Assembly: GCA_963674665.2 (NCBI GenBank) | Contig: CAXXPL010000008.1 | Span: 1-64,000, forward strand | Direction: 5' to 3' | From: G963674665 sp963674665 | Lineage (GTDB): Bacteria > Desulfobacterota > Desulfovibrionia > Desulfovibrionales > Desulfovibrionaceae | DNA: 64,000 bases | Part shown: positions 37,878 through 46,961 of the stretch, one piece after another | Numbering within the stretch: position 1 is the first letter of the stretch | Layout of the letters: the number at the start of each line of letters is the position of its first letter | Program-made: the position numbers and the translations under genes | Notes under the pieces: model-generated | Database searches by the model: none | Told to the model about the DNA's origin: nothing | The model's input: only the letters and a program-made list of their open reading frames with translations

Positions 37878-38654
37878 ATGAAATTGTTGAAAAACTCGAT
37901 GTTCATTTTTCAAGTGTTGTTTGTTCTCGTCCTGTCACAGGCATGTCTTGCCCAGGAGCAGCAGAAAGAGAACAAGAAAGATACAGAGAAGATTTACACC
38001 TGGAGAGATGAACAAGGTGTGCTGCATATGCAGGACACCAAGCCGGAGCATTTGACTCCGGAGCAGAGCCGTATGGAGCATCGCAAGGAATATTTGGAAA
38101 AAAAGGTGTTGGGGGAACCGGTGCAGGATGGGAGCGCGCTTCCCGGGCGTGACACTGAGCAGGTGCCCGATGACCGGCAGTCCGCTCCGGTGGAGCAGGG
38201 GATGGACACCCTGGGGCGTCCCGGCGGTCTGGAGGGAGGGGCCGGAGACGTGGCGCGGTCCTGGTTCCTGGCTGGAACCTTCGGGATAGCCATCCCCGCG
38301 TTCGCGGCTCTGCTGTTATATGTCCTGGGGGGATATGTCCTCTACAGGGTCGGGAGTAAATTCGGCGTTGGCAAATTCTGGGGTTACCTGATACCGTTTT
38401 ACAACGTGGTGCTGCTGTGCAGATGCGCGGAGTTGACGCCGTGGTTCATGGTGTTCCTGTTCTTTCCGATAATCAACTTGTTCGTGGCGGTCCTCATTTG
38501 GGGGAAGATCGCCGAAAGGCTGGACAAGAACATGGTGTTGTGGGGGTTGATGTGCGCCCTCCTGGCCCTGCCTGTGCTTGTACTCGCCTTCGACTCCTCC
38601 ATGCCGGTGAAGAGGCGCAAGGAATCGGTGGCACCGGAGCACATCGCGCTTTGA
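37878..38654 (+). CDS. DUF4124-domain membrane protein
   Basis: The ATG at 37878 follows GAGGGG by 8 nt. 258 residues: a signal peptide (SMFIFQVLFVLVLSQACLAQ), a DUF4124 module with the typical IYTWRDEQGVLHMQDTKPE, a charged linker, then a three-to-four-helix membrane region (about 132-240) with KFWGYLIPFYNVVLLCRCAE and FPIINLFVAVLIWGKIAERL, which resembles DUF5684/signal-peptidase-associated membrane segments. DUF4124 is a small periplasmic domain of unknown role. Function unknown; the protein should sit in the inner membrane with DUF4124 outside. Confidence 0.75.
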   Translation: MKLLKNSMFIFQVLFVLVLSQACLAQEQQKENKKDTEKIYTWRDEQGVLHMQDTKPEHLTPEQSRMEHRKEYLEKKVLGEPVQDGSALPGRDTEQVPDDRQSAPVEQGMDTLGRPGGLEGGAGDVARSWFLAGTFGIAIPAFAALLLYVLGGYVLYRVGSKFGVGKFWGYLIPFYNVVLLCRCAELTPWFMVFLFFPIINLFVAVLIWGKIAERLDKNMVLWGLMCALLALPVLVLAFDSSMPVKRRKESVAPEHIAL

Positions 38655-38881
38655 CATACGCGACGGTTGTTGGCGGGGGCGATATCCCCGGCTGCGCCAG
38701 TTTAGTTCCGAGTTGCGTCCGGGCAGCATCCGCGCATTTGGGAAATGGTACGGCGCGTCATGAATGCCTGCCGAAGGAGCGATCCGAAGCGGGCTATCGA
38801 GCGAACTGAAACCACGTTTTTACGGATTGCGATTCTCCGTGGACTTCACATGAATCCGCGGACATCACACCAACTCCGCCC

Positions 38882-40432
38882 ATGCTATCCAGTTACGAGC
38901 CGCTGAGACTGTGGCGTACATTTCGGTTTCTCCACACCGTGTTCTGCACCCTGCGCAAGCGGGAGCGTTTTCTGCTGCTGCGCCCCCTGCCTCCTCGCGA
39001 ACTGAGGGACTGCATCATCGACCTGGGCGTCAGCTTCATCAAGCTTGCTCAAGTGCTGGCCACCAGGGCCGACTTCTTCAGCACCGAATATCTGGCCGAA
39101 CTCAGGACCATCCACGACGAGGTGGAGGCCATGCCCGAGGCCGAACTGGACATCATGTTCCTGCGGGCATTCGGTACGGACTCTCCGTTCACGGCATTTG
39201 AGAGGCGCCCCCTGGCCAGCGCCTCCATCGGCCAGGTGCACGAGGCCCGGCTGCCCGGAGGCGAGCTCGCGGCCGTGAAGATCAGGAGGCTGGGCATCAC
39301 GCCCAGGGTCAGGAAGGACATCAACATCGTGCGCCTGCTGCTGGCCGTGTTCCAGCCCCTCTTCTCCCGCCAGACCAAAAATTCCCTGGACGCGGTGATC
39401 AACGAGTTCAGTTCCATGATCCTCAAGGAGGTGGACCTGTCCATCGAGCTCGAGAACCTCAAGACCTTCAGCGCCACCTATGCGGAGAGTGGTGTCATCT
39501 TTCCTCGCCCCTATCCGGAGTATTGCTCGGAGGATGCCCTGGTCATGAGTTTCGAATCCGGAGTGCGCTTCGACGACCTCGATGCCCTTGGCAAGCTTGG
39601 CGTGGACTTCTCCGCGCTCATGGAACGCCTGGTGGTGTTCTATACCGAGCAGATGCTGATCCATGGGTATTTTCATTGCGACCCGCATCCGGGAAATCTG
39701 ATGGTTACCGGGGAGGGGCGGCTCGTATTGCTGGATTTCGGCATGGTCAAGCGGCTGCCCAAGCGGACGCGGGTGGCAATGATCGAGCTGGTGAAGTCGG
39801 CCAATGACAAGGATTTCGAGCTGTACATCCTGGCCTGCAAACGGTTGGGAGTCATCGCGGCCAGCGCGCCGGAGGGGCGGCTGCAGGAACTGGCGGAGCG
39901 GATGTTCTCCATTTTCGACAATGAGAGCCTGAGTTCCGCGAGCATGCAGGCTTTGGCCTTCCAGGTTCTGGATTCCATGAAGGATTTTCCGTTCAAGCTG
40001 CCTCAGGAGGTGGTCTACGTGATGCGTGCCTCTGCGCTGATAGAGGGGCTGGGCACGAATTTCATAGAGAACTTCAACGGGATCAAGGATATTCTCCCCA
40101 TACTCAAGCGCAACCTGCCCCGCGCCCTGGGAGCCGAGGCAGGGCTTTTCCCCACGCTGCTGGACCAGGTGAGGGAACTGCCCCTGAGCATGCGCAGGGT
40201 CAGGAACATAATAACTGACTTGAGCGAACAGAATCTGCATGTAAAACTTGCACCCGAGACTTTGGATCTGCTGGCGGAGCGAATCCTGAAAGCGGCACGT
40301 CCGGCCCTGCGGGGGGGGCTGCTCGTGGTGTGCGGTTTTTTCCTGCTGGGGCTGGAATTTCCCTGGCATCGGGAACTCGCCGTGGCATTGTTCATTTTGG
40401 GCGTACTGAGGATGTTGTGGTCCATTAAGTGA
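38882..40432 (+). CDS. UbiB/AarF (ABC1/COQ8)-type atypical kinase
   Basis: A 516-residue member of the ABC1/UbiB kinase-like family, linked to isoprenoid quinone biosynthesis and lipid homeostasis. The KxGQ motif reads FIKLAQVLATRADF, with Ala for Gly but Lys and Gln kept. The Ala-rich loop ASASIGQVHEARL, the ATP Lys in AAVKIRRLG, the catalytic HCDPHPGNLM and the metal-binding LLDFGMVKRLP are present. Two hydrophobic C-terminal helices (about 470-515) anchor it to the membrane. No clear ribosome site precedes the ATG at 38882, so the start is provisional. Its neighbours are not quinone genes. Confidence 0.88.
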   Translation: MLSSYEPLRLWRTFRFLHTVFCTLRKRERFLLLRPLPPRELRDCIIDLGVSFIKLAQVLATRADFFSTEYLAELRTIHDEVEAMPEAELDIMFLRAFGTDSPFTAFERRPLASASIGQVHEARLPGGELAAVKIRRLGITPRVRKDINIVRLLLAVFQPLFSRQTKNSLDAVINEFSSMILKEVDLSIELENLKTFSATYAESGVIFPRPYPEYCSEDALVMSFESGVRFDDLDALGKLGVDFSALMERLVVFYTEQMLIHGYFHCDPHPGNLMVTGEGRLVLLDFGMVKRLPKRTRVAMIELVKSANDKDFELYILACKRLGVIAASAPEGRLQELAERMFSIFDNESLSSASMQALAFQVLDSMKDFPFKLPQEVVYVMRASALIEGLGTNFIENFNGIKDILPILKRNLPRALGAEAGLFPTLLDQVRELPLSMRRVRNIITDLSEQNLHVKLAPETLDLLAERILKAARPALRGGLLVVCGFFLLGLEFPWHRELAVALFILGVLRMLWSIK

Positions 40433-40511
40433 CGTGGCTTCCGGCTGCCTGCGGCATGCAAGGGGGCTTTGGTGAACCACGAGGAATGCTCTTGTGACAT
40501 GGGAATCAGGT

Positions 40512-40578
40512 GCGGAAAATTCTTACACCGGTTTTCCGCTACGCGGTCAGCCTGACTGCGCGGGAAGTGAAATCCCGC
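40512..40578. promoter_or_regulatory. Two hairpins between the UbiB-type and histidine kinase genes
   Basis: GCGGAAAA (40512-40519) pairs perfectly with TTTTCCGC (40532-40539). A second, GCGGGA (40560-40565), pairs with TCCCGC (40573-40578). They lie 80-145 nt past the UbiB-type gene. Neither has a proper U-tract, so termination or leader control are both open. Confidence 0.4.
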
Positions 40579-40663
40579 TTGTCGTGCTGGCGGGTTTAAT
40601 GGGTGCGACAATGTTGACTATTTGCTGCGCTCATTACCAAAGTTAGCCGTGGGACGATATGGA

Positions 40664-43141
40664 ATGAAACGAATTCTCGTTGTGGATGATGAACGCGGAA
40701 TCCGCGAAACCTTTTCCATTTTTTTGGAACGCGCCGGGCACGAGGTGTATCTGGCTGAGAACGTGGAACAGGCCAGGGACATCCTCGAGAGGCATCCCGT
40801 GGATGCGATGGTGGCGGACATCGTTCTCCCCGGGGACGTGGGACTCGATCTCCTGGTCGTGGTGAAAAGGCTGCAACTGCAGTGCCCCGTGGTGATGATC
40901 ACCGGACAACCGACCATAGAAAACGCAACAGAGGCCCTGCGCCATGGGGCCTTTGATTTCCTCGTCAAGCCGGTGAAAAAGGATCCCCTGCTCCGGGTTG
41001 TGAACAAGGCCCTTGAATACAAGGAGTTGATCGACGGGAAACGGCGCCTGGAAGAGGAGAACGCCCGCTACAGAACCAGGCTCGAGGAACTTGTGGCCGA
41101 GCGTACCGCCCAGTTGACCTATGCCAACGCCCAACTCCGCCGCGTCATCGACGAGCGCTTGGAGGTGGAAAAGTCCCTACGCCAGAACAAGGAACGCCTC
41201 TCCCTGGCTATGGAAATCAGCGGAGCCGCGGAATTCGAAACCCTGCCAATGGAAGGGGGGGTGATTTGCGGAAAAAGCATGAGCGAGCTGAGCGGGTTCT
41301 CCGCTGAGGAGCTAGAGGCCATGTACGCCGACCACACGGCCATGATGGAACAGGTGCATCCCGACGATCGTGCCAGCCTCCTTAATTCCGGCCTGTACCA
41401 GGGAGCATCCGACGAGGTGGACATCACCTTCCGGTTCCTGAAGAAGAACGCCTCCTGGCGTACTGTCCGCGCCTTGGCCAGAGTGGTGGCCAGGGATTTC
41501 AAAGGGCGCCCCGAGCGGGTCGTGGGCGTGTCCATGGACATCACGGCCCAAACCCAGGCCCTCGAACTCATGCGGCAGCAACGCGACCTGGGCATCGCCC
41601 TTGGTTCGGCCGACACTCTGAACAGGGCCTCGGAGTTGACCCTTGAATATCTGATGCGCCGCGAGGGAGTGGAAAGCGGGGTGCTCTACGTCATCAACCA
41701 GCGCACCGGTTTTTTGCACATACAATGCCACCGAGGTCTTTCCGAGGAGATTCTGAACAAGGTCAGCAACCTGGGTCCTGAAACCATGCAGTATCAAAGC
41801 GTCATGGCCGGAGAGCCGGTCTACAGGGACCGGACCGGTATGGAAGCGAGGCTGGGTTGCAAGTTGAGTGACGACTTGTTGTCCATGGGCATGGTACCCC
41901 TGAAGGACAAGGACCATATTCTGGGAGCGGTTTGGATCGGGTCCAGGACTCACCATGGCATTCCGGAGCAGGAGCGGTTGGCCATAGAGGCCATCGCCTC
42001 GCAGATCGGGGGAACCATCGGCAGAATCAGGGCCCAGGAGGCGGTGAGGCTTGGTGAGGCCAGGTACAGGAACCTTATCGAAACCATTCCCCACGGCATC
42101 ATTGAAATGGACCTCAAGGGCACCATCCTGTTCTGCACCGATCCCGTGGCCTCGAGACACGGTGTGCGTCCGGACGATCTGATAGGGCGCTCGGGAATGG
42201 AGCTGATGCGCTCCCCTCAGGAAGGGAGGAGACTCCGGGAGTTCCTGCAGTGGATCGAGCGGGAGGAACCCGAGCCCACCCCGTATTTCACTCAGGTCCG
42301 TCATATCCGCGGGCATTTCGTGGATACCCAGGTGGACTGGAACTACAACCGGGACGACGCGGGGCGGGTGGTCTCCCTGACCTGCGTGGTCACTGACATC
42401 ACGGCAAGGAAGCGGGCTGAGCGGGCCCTGTTGCAGGCCCATGACGAACTCGAGCTGCGGGTCCGGGAGCGCACACGCGAACTCCACGCCGCCAGCGAGC
42501 AATTGCGCAGGCTGGCCGCAAGGCAGGACGAGGTCCTGGAAATGGAGCGCAAGCACATTGCCCGGGAAATTCACGACGAGTTCGGCCAAAATCTCACCGC
42601 GCTGAACATCGGCCTCTCCATGCTCGACCGGCTGGGTTTGTCCGAAGAGGCTCTGGGACGGGTGGAGCGCCTCAAGGAGAGCGCGCAGCGAATGCTCTCC
42701 ACGGTGCAACGTATCACCCAGCAACTGCGCCCCACACATCTGGACGACCTCGGCCTGGCCGCCGCACTTCATTGGCATGTCAAGGAGTACCAAAAATTCA
42801 CCGGCATCCGCGTCCACTTGTATATAGAGCCCGAAGATCCCAGAACCGGCTCCGATCAGAGCATCGCCGTCTATCGCCTGGTGCAGGAGGCTCTGACAAA
42901 TGTCGCCAGGCACGCCGAAGCGAGCAAGGTGGAGGTGAGCCTGGTCGTGAAGAACGAAATGCTTGAAGTACAGGTGAGTGACAACGGTAACGGCATTGAT
43001 CTGCATACACTGGAAACAGTGGACTCCTTCGGGATAATGGGCATGCGGGAGCGCGTGCATGCTTTGGGCGGAGTACTGGACATTTCGCCCACACCCCGCA
43101 AGGGGACGGTGGTCAAGGCACACATTCCCATGCTTTCTTGA
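40664..43141 (+). CDS. Receiver-PAS-GAF-PAS histidine kinase (NarX-type transmitter)
   Basis: A cytoplasmic 825-residue sensor kinase starting MKRILVVDDE. The receiver domain (1-120) has the acidic pair D8/D9, phospho-acceptor Asp52 in ADIVLP and Lys in FLVKPVKK. A coiled coil (about 125-180) leads to PAS (190-300), GAF (about 310-465; GVLYVINQRTGFLHIQCHRG), a second PAS (about 470-590), a coiled coil, then a HisKA_3 dimerisation domain with RKHIAREIHDEFGQNLTALN (phospho-His) and an ATPase with VQEALTNVARHAEAS, DNGNGID and FGIMGMRERV. There is no TM segment. The HisKA_3 type pairs with NarL-type regulators, and one follows 95 nt downstream. Input signal unknown. Confidence 0.9.
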   Translation: MKRILVVDDERGIRETFSIFLERAGHEVYLAENVEQARDILERHPVDAMVADIVLPGDVGLDLLVVVKRLQLQCPVVMITGQPTIENATEALRHGAFDFLVKPVKKDPLLRVVNKALEYKELIDGKRRLEEENARYRTRLEELVAERTAQLTYANAQLRRVIDERLEVEKSLRQNKERLSLAMEISGAAEFETLPMEGGVICGKSMSELSGFSAEELEAMYADHTAMMEQVHPDDRASLLNSGLYQGASDEVDITFRFLKKNASWRTVRALARVVARDFKGRPERVVGVSMDITAQTQALELMRQQRDLGIALGSADTLNRASELTLEYLMRREGVESGVLYVINQRTGFLHIQCHRGLSEEILNKVSNLGPETMQYQSVMAGEPVYRDRTGMEARLGCKLSDDLLSMGMVPLKDKDHILGAVWIGSRTHHGIPEQERLAIEAIASQIGGTIGRIRAQEAVRLGEARYRNLIETIPHGIIEMDLKGTILFCTDPVASRHGVRPDDLIGRSGMELMRSPQEGRRLREFLQWIEREEPEPTPYFTQVRHIRGHFVDTQVDWNYNRDDAGRVVSLTCVVTDITARKRAERALLQAHDELELRVRERTRELHAASEQLRRLAARQDEVLEMERKHIAREIHDEFGQNLTALNIGLSMLDRLGLSEEALGRVERLKESAQRMLSTVQRITQQLRPTHLDDLGLAAALHWHVKEYQKFTGIRVHLYIEPEDPRTGSDQSIAVYRLVQEALTNVARHAEASKVEVSLVVKNEMLEVQVSDNGNGIDLHTLETVDSFGIMGMRERVHALGGVLDISPTPRKGTVVKAHIPMLS

Positions 43142-43143
43142 AG

Positions 43144-43190
43144 GCGGGATGGTGTTTCCCGCAGCAAATGTAGGAATTTGGCTACAAATT
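43144..43190. promoter_or_regulatory. Two small hairpins between kinase and regulator genes
   Basis: GCGGGA/TCCCGC (43144-43149, 43157-43162) and AATTTG/CAAATT (43175-43180, 43185-43190) lie in the 95-nt gap between the histidine kinase and its regulator. They may modulate relative expression; there is no U-tract. Confidence 0.3.
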
Positions 43191-43236
43191 TGCGCCTGAT
43201 TCGACAACAGCCTATAAGAATGGCAAGGGGTTGGCC

Positions 43237-43872
43237 ATGCATTTTCTACTCATTGACGACCATGCCGTTGTGCGTTCCGGAATTCGGGACATCGTCTCCA
43301 TGTCCGTTCCAAATGCGCGTTTTTCCGAGGCTTCATGTGGAAAGGAGGCCATGGAACTGGTGGAGCAGAATGCGTTCGACATGGCCGTGCTCGATATTTC
43401 GTTGCCGGATGAGAGCGGCATCGACCTGATGCAGCGCATCCGTAAAAACCAGCCCGATCTGCCGGTGCTCATCCTGAGTATGCATCCGGAAGAGGGGTAC
43501 GCCCTGCGTGCCATTAAGGCCGGGGCCAACGGTTATCTGAACAAGGCCTCGGTACCGGCGGAACTGGTGGGAGCCATCAACAGTATCCTGGAGGGGCGCA
43601 CCTTCGCCAGCGAGAAGGTGACCCTGGAACTGGCCAAGGGCAGAGGCTTCATGCGCAACGAGAAACAACCCCACGAACTGCTCTCGGAGCGCGAATGGCA
43701 CGTACTGCGCATGCTGGCCAAGGGAGACAGGCTGACCACCATCGCCGAGAAGCTTGGCGTGCACCCCAAGACCGTGAGTACCTACAAGTCCAGGATAATG
43801 AAAAAGTTGAACATAACCAACAACGCCGAAATCATGCGCTACGCCATAAACATCGGTCTTACGGATTTTTGA
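43237..43872 (+). CDS. NarL/LuxR-type response regulator
   Basis: A 211-residue transcription factor. The ATG at 43237 follows AAGGGG by 7 nt. The receiver domain starts MHFLLIDDHAVVRSGIR with phospho-acceptor Asp53 in VLDISLPDESGIDLM and Lys in GYLNKASV. The LuxR-type HTH is at about 145-205: LSEREWHVLRMLAKGDRLTT, IAEKLGVHPKTVSTYKSRIM. It pairs with the kinase just upstream. A strong terminator follows, closing the operon. Confidence 0.93.
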   Translation: MHFLLIDDHAVVRSGIRDIVSMSVPNARFSEASCGKEAMELVEQNAFDMAVLDISLPDESGIDLMQRIRKNQPDLPVLILSMHPEEGYALRAIKAGANGYLNKASVPAELVGAINSILEGRTFASEKVTLELAKGRGFMRNEKQPHELLSEREWHVLRMLAKGDRLTTIAEKLGVHPKTVSTYKSRIMKKLNITNNAEIMRYAINIGLTDF

Positions 43873-43969
43873 TTGGCCCGGAAGAGGGGGTGGGGAGCAT
43901 TTCCGCCAAAGAGGGCGGGCAGGACAGCGGCGAGTATTATCGATGCAAGCCAGAGGGAATCCAGACGCG

Positions 43970-43999
43970 GGGGTGGTTGCGGAAGCATGCAACCACCCC
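43970..43999 (+). terminator. Intrinsic terminator of the two-component operon
   Basis: A perfect 11-bp stem (GGGGTGGTTGC at 43970-43980, GCAACCACCCC at 43989-43999) with an 8-nt loop, followed by TTGTTCTT. It separates the two-component genes from the biosynthetic cluster. Confidence 0.8.
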
Positions 44000-44160
44000 T
44001 TGTTCTTGGGCTACTCCCGGGTGTTCCCTGGGAAACCGGAATTGGCCCCCGTCCGGACCCGGGCGGCTTGACGCCAAGGGGGGCTTGCGCGTAGTCCTTA
44101 GCGGCTCTAACCACAAGGTCGGAAGCACGTCCTGTTCTTTCGAGAAAACCGCGAACAACC

Positions 44161-45381
44161 ATGCATAAAGTAGCGATAACCGGAGTGGGCGGCATCACAT
44201 GCCTGGGAAATGGCGCGGACGCCATCGCTGAATCCCTGCGCAAGGGGCGCAGCGGTATCGTCAGGGACGAGGAGCGCGAGAAGCTGGGGTTCCGCAGTTC
44301 CCTGACCGGGGTGATCCGTGACTTCGATGCGCAGGCCCTGTTGCCCAAAAAGAGCCGGAAGACCATGACGGATTTCGGCGTCTGGACCTATGCCGCGTGC
44401 CTGGAGGCCCTGGGCATGGCCCGCCTGGACAGGAGCGAGCTGCGTTCTCCGCGTTGCGGCCTGATCTTCGGCTGCGACTCCTCCTGTCTGGCGGCAGTGG
44501 AGCAGACCGATGTCCTGAGGAATCAGGGTGACACCGGCCGCATCGGCTCGGGCCTGATCTTCAGAGCCATGAACTCCACCGTGACCATGAACCTGGGCAC
44601 GCTCTTCGGCACCCAGGGCGCCTGCTGGACTCTTTCCTCCGCCTGCAGCAGCGGAGGGCACGCCATTGGCCTGGCAGCGGACCTCATCGCCCTGGGCAGG
44701 CAGGACCGCATCCTGTGCGGTGGAACTCAGGAGATAACCTGGCAATCCCTGTGCAGCTTCGACGGCCTGGGCGCCTTTTCCACAAGGATGGACGCCCCTC
44801 ATGAGGCCAGCAGGCCCTTCGACGCGAACCGTGACGGCCTGATCCCAAGCGGCGGTGCGGCCGCGGTGCTCCTCGAGCGCTGGGACTTGGCCGTGAAGCG
44901 TGGGGCGGACATTCTTGGCGAAGTCATTGGTTATGCCTTTTCCTCGGACGGGGAGCACCTCTCCGTGCCCGGCGGCGACGGGCTGGCCAGAGCCATGCGG
45001 GAGGCCTTGCACCTGGCGGAGTTGCGACCCGAGGATGTGGACTGCCTCAGCGCCCATGCCACCTCCACCCCTGCGGGGGACGTGGTGGAGGCGCAGCAGA
45101 TAAGGACGGTTTTCCGGGGGTGCATGCCGGACGTGCTCTGCCTCAAGGCCCTCACCGGCCATGAGTTGTGGATGGCGGGCGCGTCCCAGGTGGTCTATGG
45201 GATCATAATGGCCAGGGAGGGGTTTCTCGCCCCGCATCCGAATCTTCGTACCCTGGATGCCGAGGCTGAGGGGCTTCGCATCCCCACCGAAGTGGTGCAC
45301 CGGGCTCCCAGGGTGATGCTGTGCAACGCGGCCGGATTCGGAGGCACGAACTCCTGCCTCGTTCTGCGCTTCACAGCCTGA
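44161..45381 (+). CDS. Beta-ketoacyl-ACP synthase (first ketosynthase)
   Basis: A 406-residue FabB/FabF-type condensing enzyme. It begins HKVAITGVGGITCLGNGADA. The active-site Cys162 is in LSSACSSGGHAIG, the first His in SAHATSTPAGD, and the Lys and second His in LKALTGHELWMAGA, so the Cys-His-His triad is complete. It ends AAGFGGTNSCLVLRF. It opens the biosynthetic cluster, 160 nt after the preceding terminator. It is clearly different from the second ketosynthase at 46952, suggesting distinct substrates or a KS/chain-length-factor-like pair in which both retain Cys. The product is unknown. Confidence 0.9.
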   Translation: MHKVAITGVGGITCLGNGADAIAESLRKGRSGIVRDEEREKLGFRSSLTGVIRDFDAQALLPKKSRKTMTDFGVWTYAACLEALGMARLDRSELRSPRCGLIFGCDSSCLAAVEQTDVLRNQGDTGRIGSGLIFRAMNSTVTMNLGTLFGTQGACWTLSSACSSGGHAIGLAADLIALGRQDRILCGGTQEITWQSLCSFDGLGAFSTRMDAPHEASRPFDANRDGLIPSGGAAAVLLERWDLAVKRGADILGEVIGYAFSSDGEHLSVPGGDGLARAMREALHLAELRPEDVDCLSAHATSTPAGDVVEAQQIRTVFRGCMPDVLCLKALTGHELWMAGASQVVYGIIMAREGFLAPHPNLRTLDAEAEGLRIPTEVVHRAPRVMLCNAAGFGGTNSCLVLRFTA

Positions 45382-45464
45382 GGCCCCGAGTCACGTTCCT
45401 CCTCTTGGTGGAGGCTGGAAAGGACTTACTGCCCCTCTTCCCAGGATGTCATAATAGCAGACAT

Positions 45465-46961
45465 ATGAAGTACGATTTCGCAGTCATAGGTGCCGGCGCG
45501 TCCGGCATTGTCACGGCCCTGGTCCTGGCCGGGAGCGGCATGCGGGTGGCTCTCGTGGAGAGGGCGCAACGCCTCGCTCCGATGCTGCGAGGCTTCAAGC
45601 GTCAGGGACATCACCTGGACAGCGGCTTTCACTATGCCGGAGGCCTGGGGCCCGAGGGCATTCTGAGCGTCTATTTCCGCTACCTCGGGGTGGAGCGGGA
45701 CCTGGAGGTCGATCCGAAGAACGTCCAGGACACCCTGCGTATCACCCCGCCCGGAGAGGCCCCCTCCATGGAGTGGGCGATCCCATGCGATATGAGACTC
45801 CCGGCCCGGCTCATGGAGCTGTTTCCGCAAGAGAAACAAGGAATTTCCGAGTATTTCGATGCGTTGCGCAGGGAGTTCGGCAGTACCCCCTTCCTGAATC
45901 TTCAGTCTTCGGGCCAAGGGGAGCGCTCCCGATTTCAGGACGCCACCCTTGCCCGGGTCCTGAAAGAATTGGTCAGGGACCAGGGCTTGCGCCGAATCCT
46001 CGCCCTGCCGCATTTCTACTATGGCATGACGCCGGAGCGCGTCCTCTTCAGCGATCACGCGCGTTATTCCGGTGCCTTCTACCAGGGCACACGCCGCATC
46101 AGGGGCGGAGGCGCGGCCTTGATACGGGCCTGTGAAAAGGCCCTGGACCGTCTGGGAGTGGACATCCTCACGGGGCGGAAGTGCACGAGCCTGGAGACAT
46201 CCGCGGCCGGTATCCTCGAAGGGGCGGGGCTGGAGGACGGCGAGACAGTTCCCTGCAAGGGCTGCGTTGTGACCGCACACCCCAGGATCGCCCTGGACAT
46301 CGCACCCAAAGGGACGTTCAGGCCCTCATACGTGGCACGGATCGCCGCGCTTAGGGAAACTCCCTCGGCCTGGATGCTGTTCGGCGTCACCACGGAGCGC
46401 ATACACCTTTTGGAGCGGGGAGGGTTGCACCTCGCCACCGGCCTGGGCTTCCCCAAAACGGCGTACTGGCAAGGCCCCAGGGAGGAGCGGCAGATGTTCG
46501 CGGCCGTGGCGGGAAGCGCGGCACCCAAATCCCGGGAAGGGGCGCGGATCTTCGGCGTGATCCTTCCGGCGGCCTTCGACGAGGTGAAAGCCTGGGACAG
46601 CGGCGCTCCCGGACACAGGCCCGAGGAGTATGTGGAGCTCAAGGAGAGGGTGGCCGAGCTGATTGCGGCCCGGCTCCATGCCGAGGTCCCTGAACTCGAG
46701 GGGCGTTGGCGTAAGCTGGAAATGGCCGGCCCCCTGACCTTCAAGCATTATTCAGGCAGTCCACGGGGCAGTCTGTATGGTGTGCAGCACTGCCACGACG
46801 ATCCGAGGATTCTGCCCCAGACCCGGTTGCAGGGGCTGTATCTCTCCGGCCAGGCCATTGCCGGGCCAGGGGTGCTCGGCGCCACTGTGTCGGCTTTTGC
46901 CACCTGCGGCAGAATATTGGGGCGGGACAGGCTCCTTGAGGGGGTGCGCAAATGCGTTTGA
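45465..46961 (+). CDS. FAD-dependent oxidoreductase, phytoene desaturase/CrtI-like
   Basis: A 498-residue flavoprotein of the COG1233 type (phytoene dehydrogenase, RetSat and relatives). The dinucleotide-binding motif AVIGAGASGIVTALVLAGSG is at the N-terminus, followed by the VALVERAQRLAP strand ending in the ribose-binding Glu. The C-terminal FAD motif is GLYLSGQAIAGPGVLGATVS. The start at 45465 (MKYDFAVIG) lacks a strong ribosome site. Relatives desaturate, saturate or isomerise polyunsaturated chains. Lying between two ketosynthases, it probably modifies the acyl chain made here. It overlaps the second ketosynthase by 10 nt. Confidence 0.85.
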   Translation: MKYDFAVIGAGASGIVTALVLAGSGMRVALVERAQRLAPMLRGFKRQGHHLDSGFHYAGGLGPEGILSVYFRYLGVERDLEVDPKNVQDTLRITPPGEAPSMEWAIPCDMRLPARLMELFPQEKQGISEYFDALRREFGSTPFLNLQSSGQGERSRFQDATLARVLKELVRDQGLRRILALPHFYYGMTPERVLFSDHARYSGAFYQGTRRIRGGGAALIRACEKALDRLGVDILTGRKCTSLETSAAGILEGAGLEDGETVPCKGCVVTAHPRIALDIAPKGTFRPSYVARIAALRETPSAWMLFGVTTERIHLLERGGLHLATGLGFPKTAYWQGPREERQMFAAVAGSAAPKSREGARIFGVILPAAFDEVKAWDSGAPGHRPEEYVELKERVAELIAARLHAEVPELEGRWRKLEMAGPLTFKHYSGSPRGSLYGVQHCHDDPRILPQTRLQGLYLSGQAIAGPGVLGATVSAFATCGRILGRDRLLEGVRKCV

